DNA from: JBDLID01 sp039715055
GTDB lineage: Bacteria; Desulfobacterota; Desulfobulbia; Desulfobulbales; Desulfocapsaceae
NCBI GenBank assembly: GCA_039715055.1
Contig: JBDLID010000022.1
Span: 1 to 30,485 of the forward strand
DNA: 30,485 nucleotides
Direction of reading: 5' to 3'
Each line of letters starts with the position of its first letter. Positions within the stretch are counted from its first letter, which is position 1. Positions 30,472-30,485 of the stretch are shown in pieces. A program made the position numbers and the translations under genes. A model generated the notes under the pieces. That model worked only from the letters and a program-made list of their open reading frames with translations. It made no database searches and had not been told where the DNA came from.

Positions 30472-30485
30472 CCAGCTATCTTTTC

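Noticed and set aside
1..30485. CRISPR array, prophage, transposon or defence island
   Set aside because: No regular direct repeats with spacers, no integrase or transposase, and no defence-gene signatures in any long open frame.

Overview
The window looks like chromosome of a Gram-negative anaerobe of the Desulfobacterota, most likely Desulfobulbales-like. This is an inference from gene content: a four-subunit 2-oxoacid:ferredoxin oxidoreductase, a nine-haem lipoprotein cytochrome, citramalate-based isoleucine synthesis, and a DUF4911-type gene beside miaB. I see no phage, transposase, CRISPR array or plasmid functions. Most genes are housekeeping or central metabolism.

Layout. (1) 1-3146, rightward: trpG (5' truncated by the window), trpD, trpC, trpF. 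The trpG-trpD gap carries a small inverted repeat. trpB and trpA do not follow. (2) 3186-5429, leftward: a nine-haem cytochrome c lipoprotein followed 3 nt later by an RlpA-like DPBB+SPOR protein. (3) 5508-8981, rightward: a promoter candidate, tRNA-Thr(CGU), a weak terminator, then a 978-residue membrane-anchored coiled-coil protein ending in an OmpA peptidoglycan-binding domain. A strong symmetric terminator lies between it and the convergent pyc genes. (4) 9006-12478, leftward: a two-gene biotin carboxylase/carboxyltransferase (pycA-pycB type) with an unusual carboxyltransferase active site. (5) 12479-12800: a 322-bp divergent control region with one good sigma70-type promoter facing each way. 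(6) 12825-15794, rightward: korDABC with overlapping or tightly spaced genes. (7) 15821-20171, leftward: trmL, serC, an uncharacterised radical SAM gene, rlmN and a SagB-type nitroreductase; the last four are tightly packed. (8) 20369-30471, rightward: lysC, cimA, a ComEA-like helix-hairpin-helix gene, miaA, recJ, a eukaryote-like purB, a DUF4911-type gene, miaB and a PHP phosphoesterase.

How it fits together. pycAB and korDABC share a divergent promoter region. One plausibly supplies oxaloacetate and the other interconverts succinyl-CoA and 2-oxoglutarate with ferredoxin, so they are adjacent steps of a TCA-type cycle. lysC and cimA feed aspartate-family and isoleucine synthesis. miaA and miaB make the i6A and ms2i6A modifications at tRNA A37; with rlmN and trmL, four RNA-modification genes lie in the window. 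The cytochrome, RlpA and OmpA-like proteins are cell-envelope functions.

I do not see a clear undescribed defence or mobile system. The most interesting points are the altered carboxyltransferase active site, the very long OmpA coiled coil, the nine-haem lipoprotein, the radical SAM/rlmN/SagB overlapping cluster and the eukaryote-type adenylosuccinate lyase.
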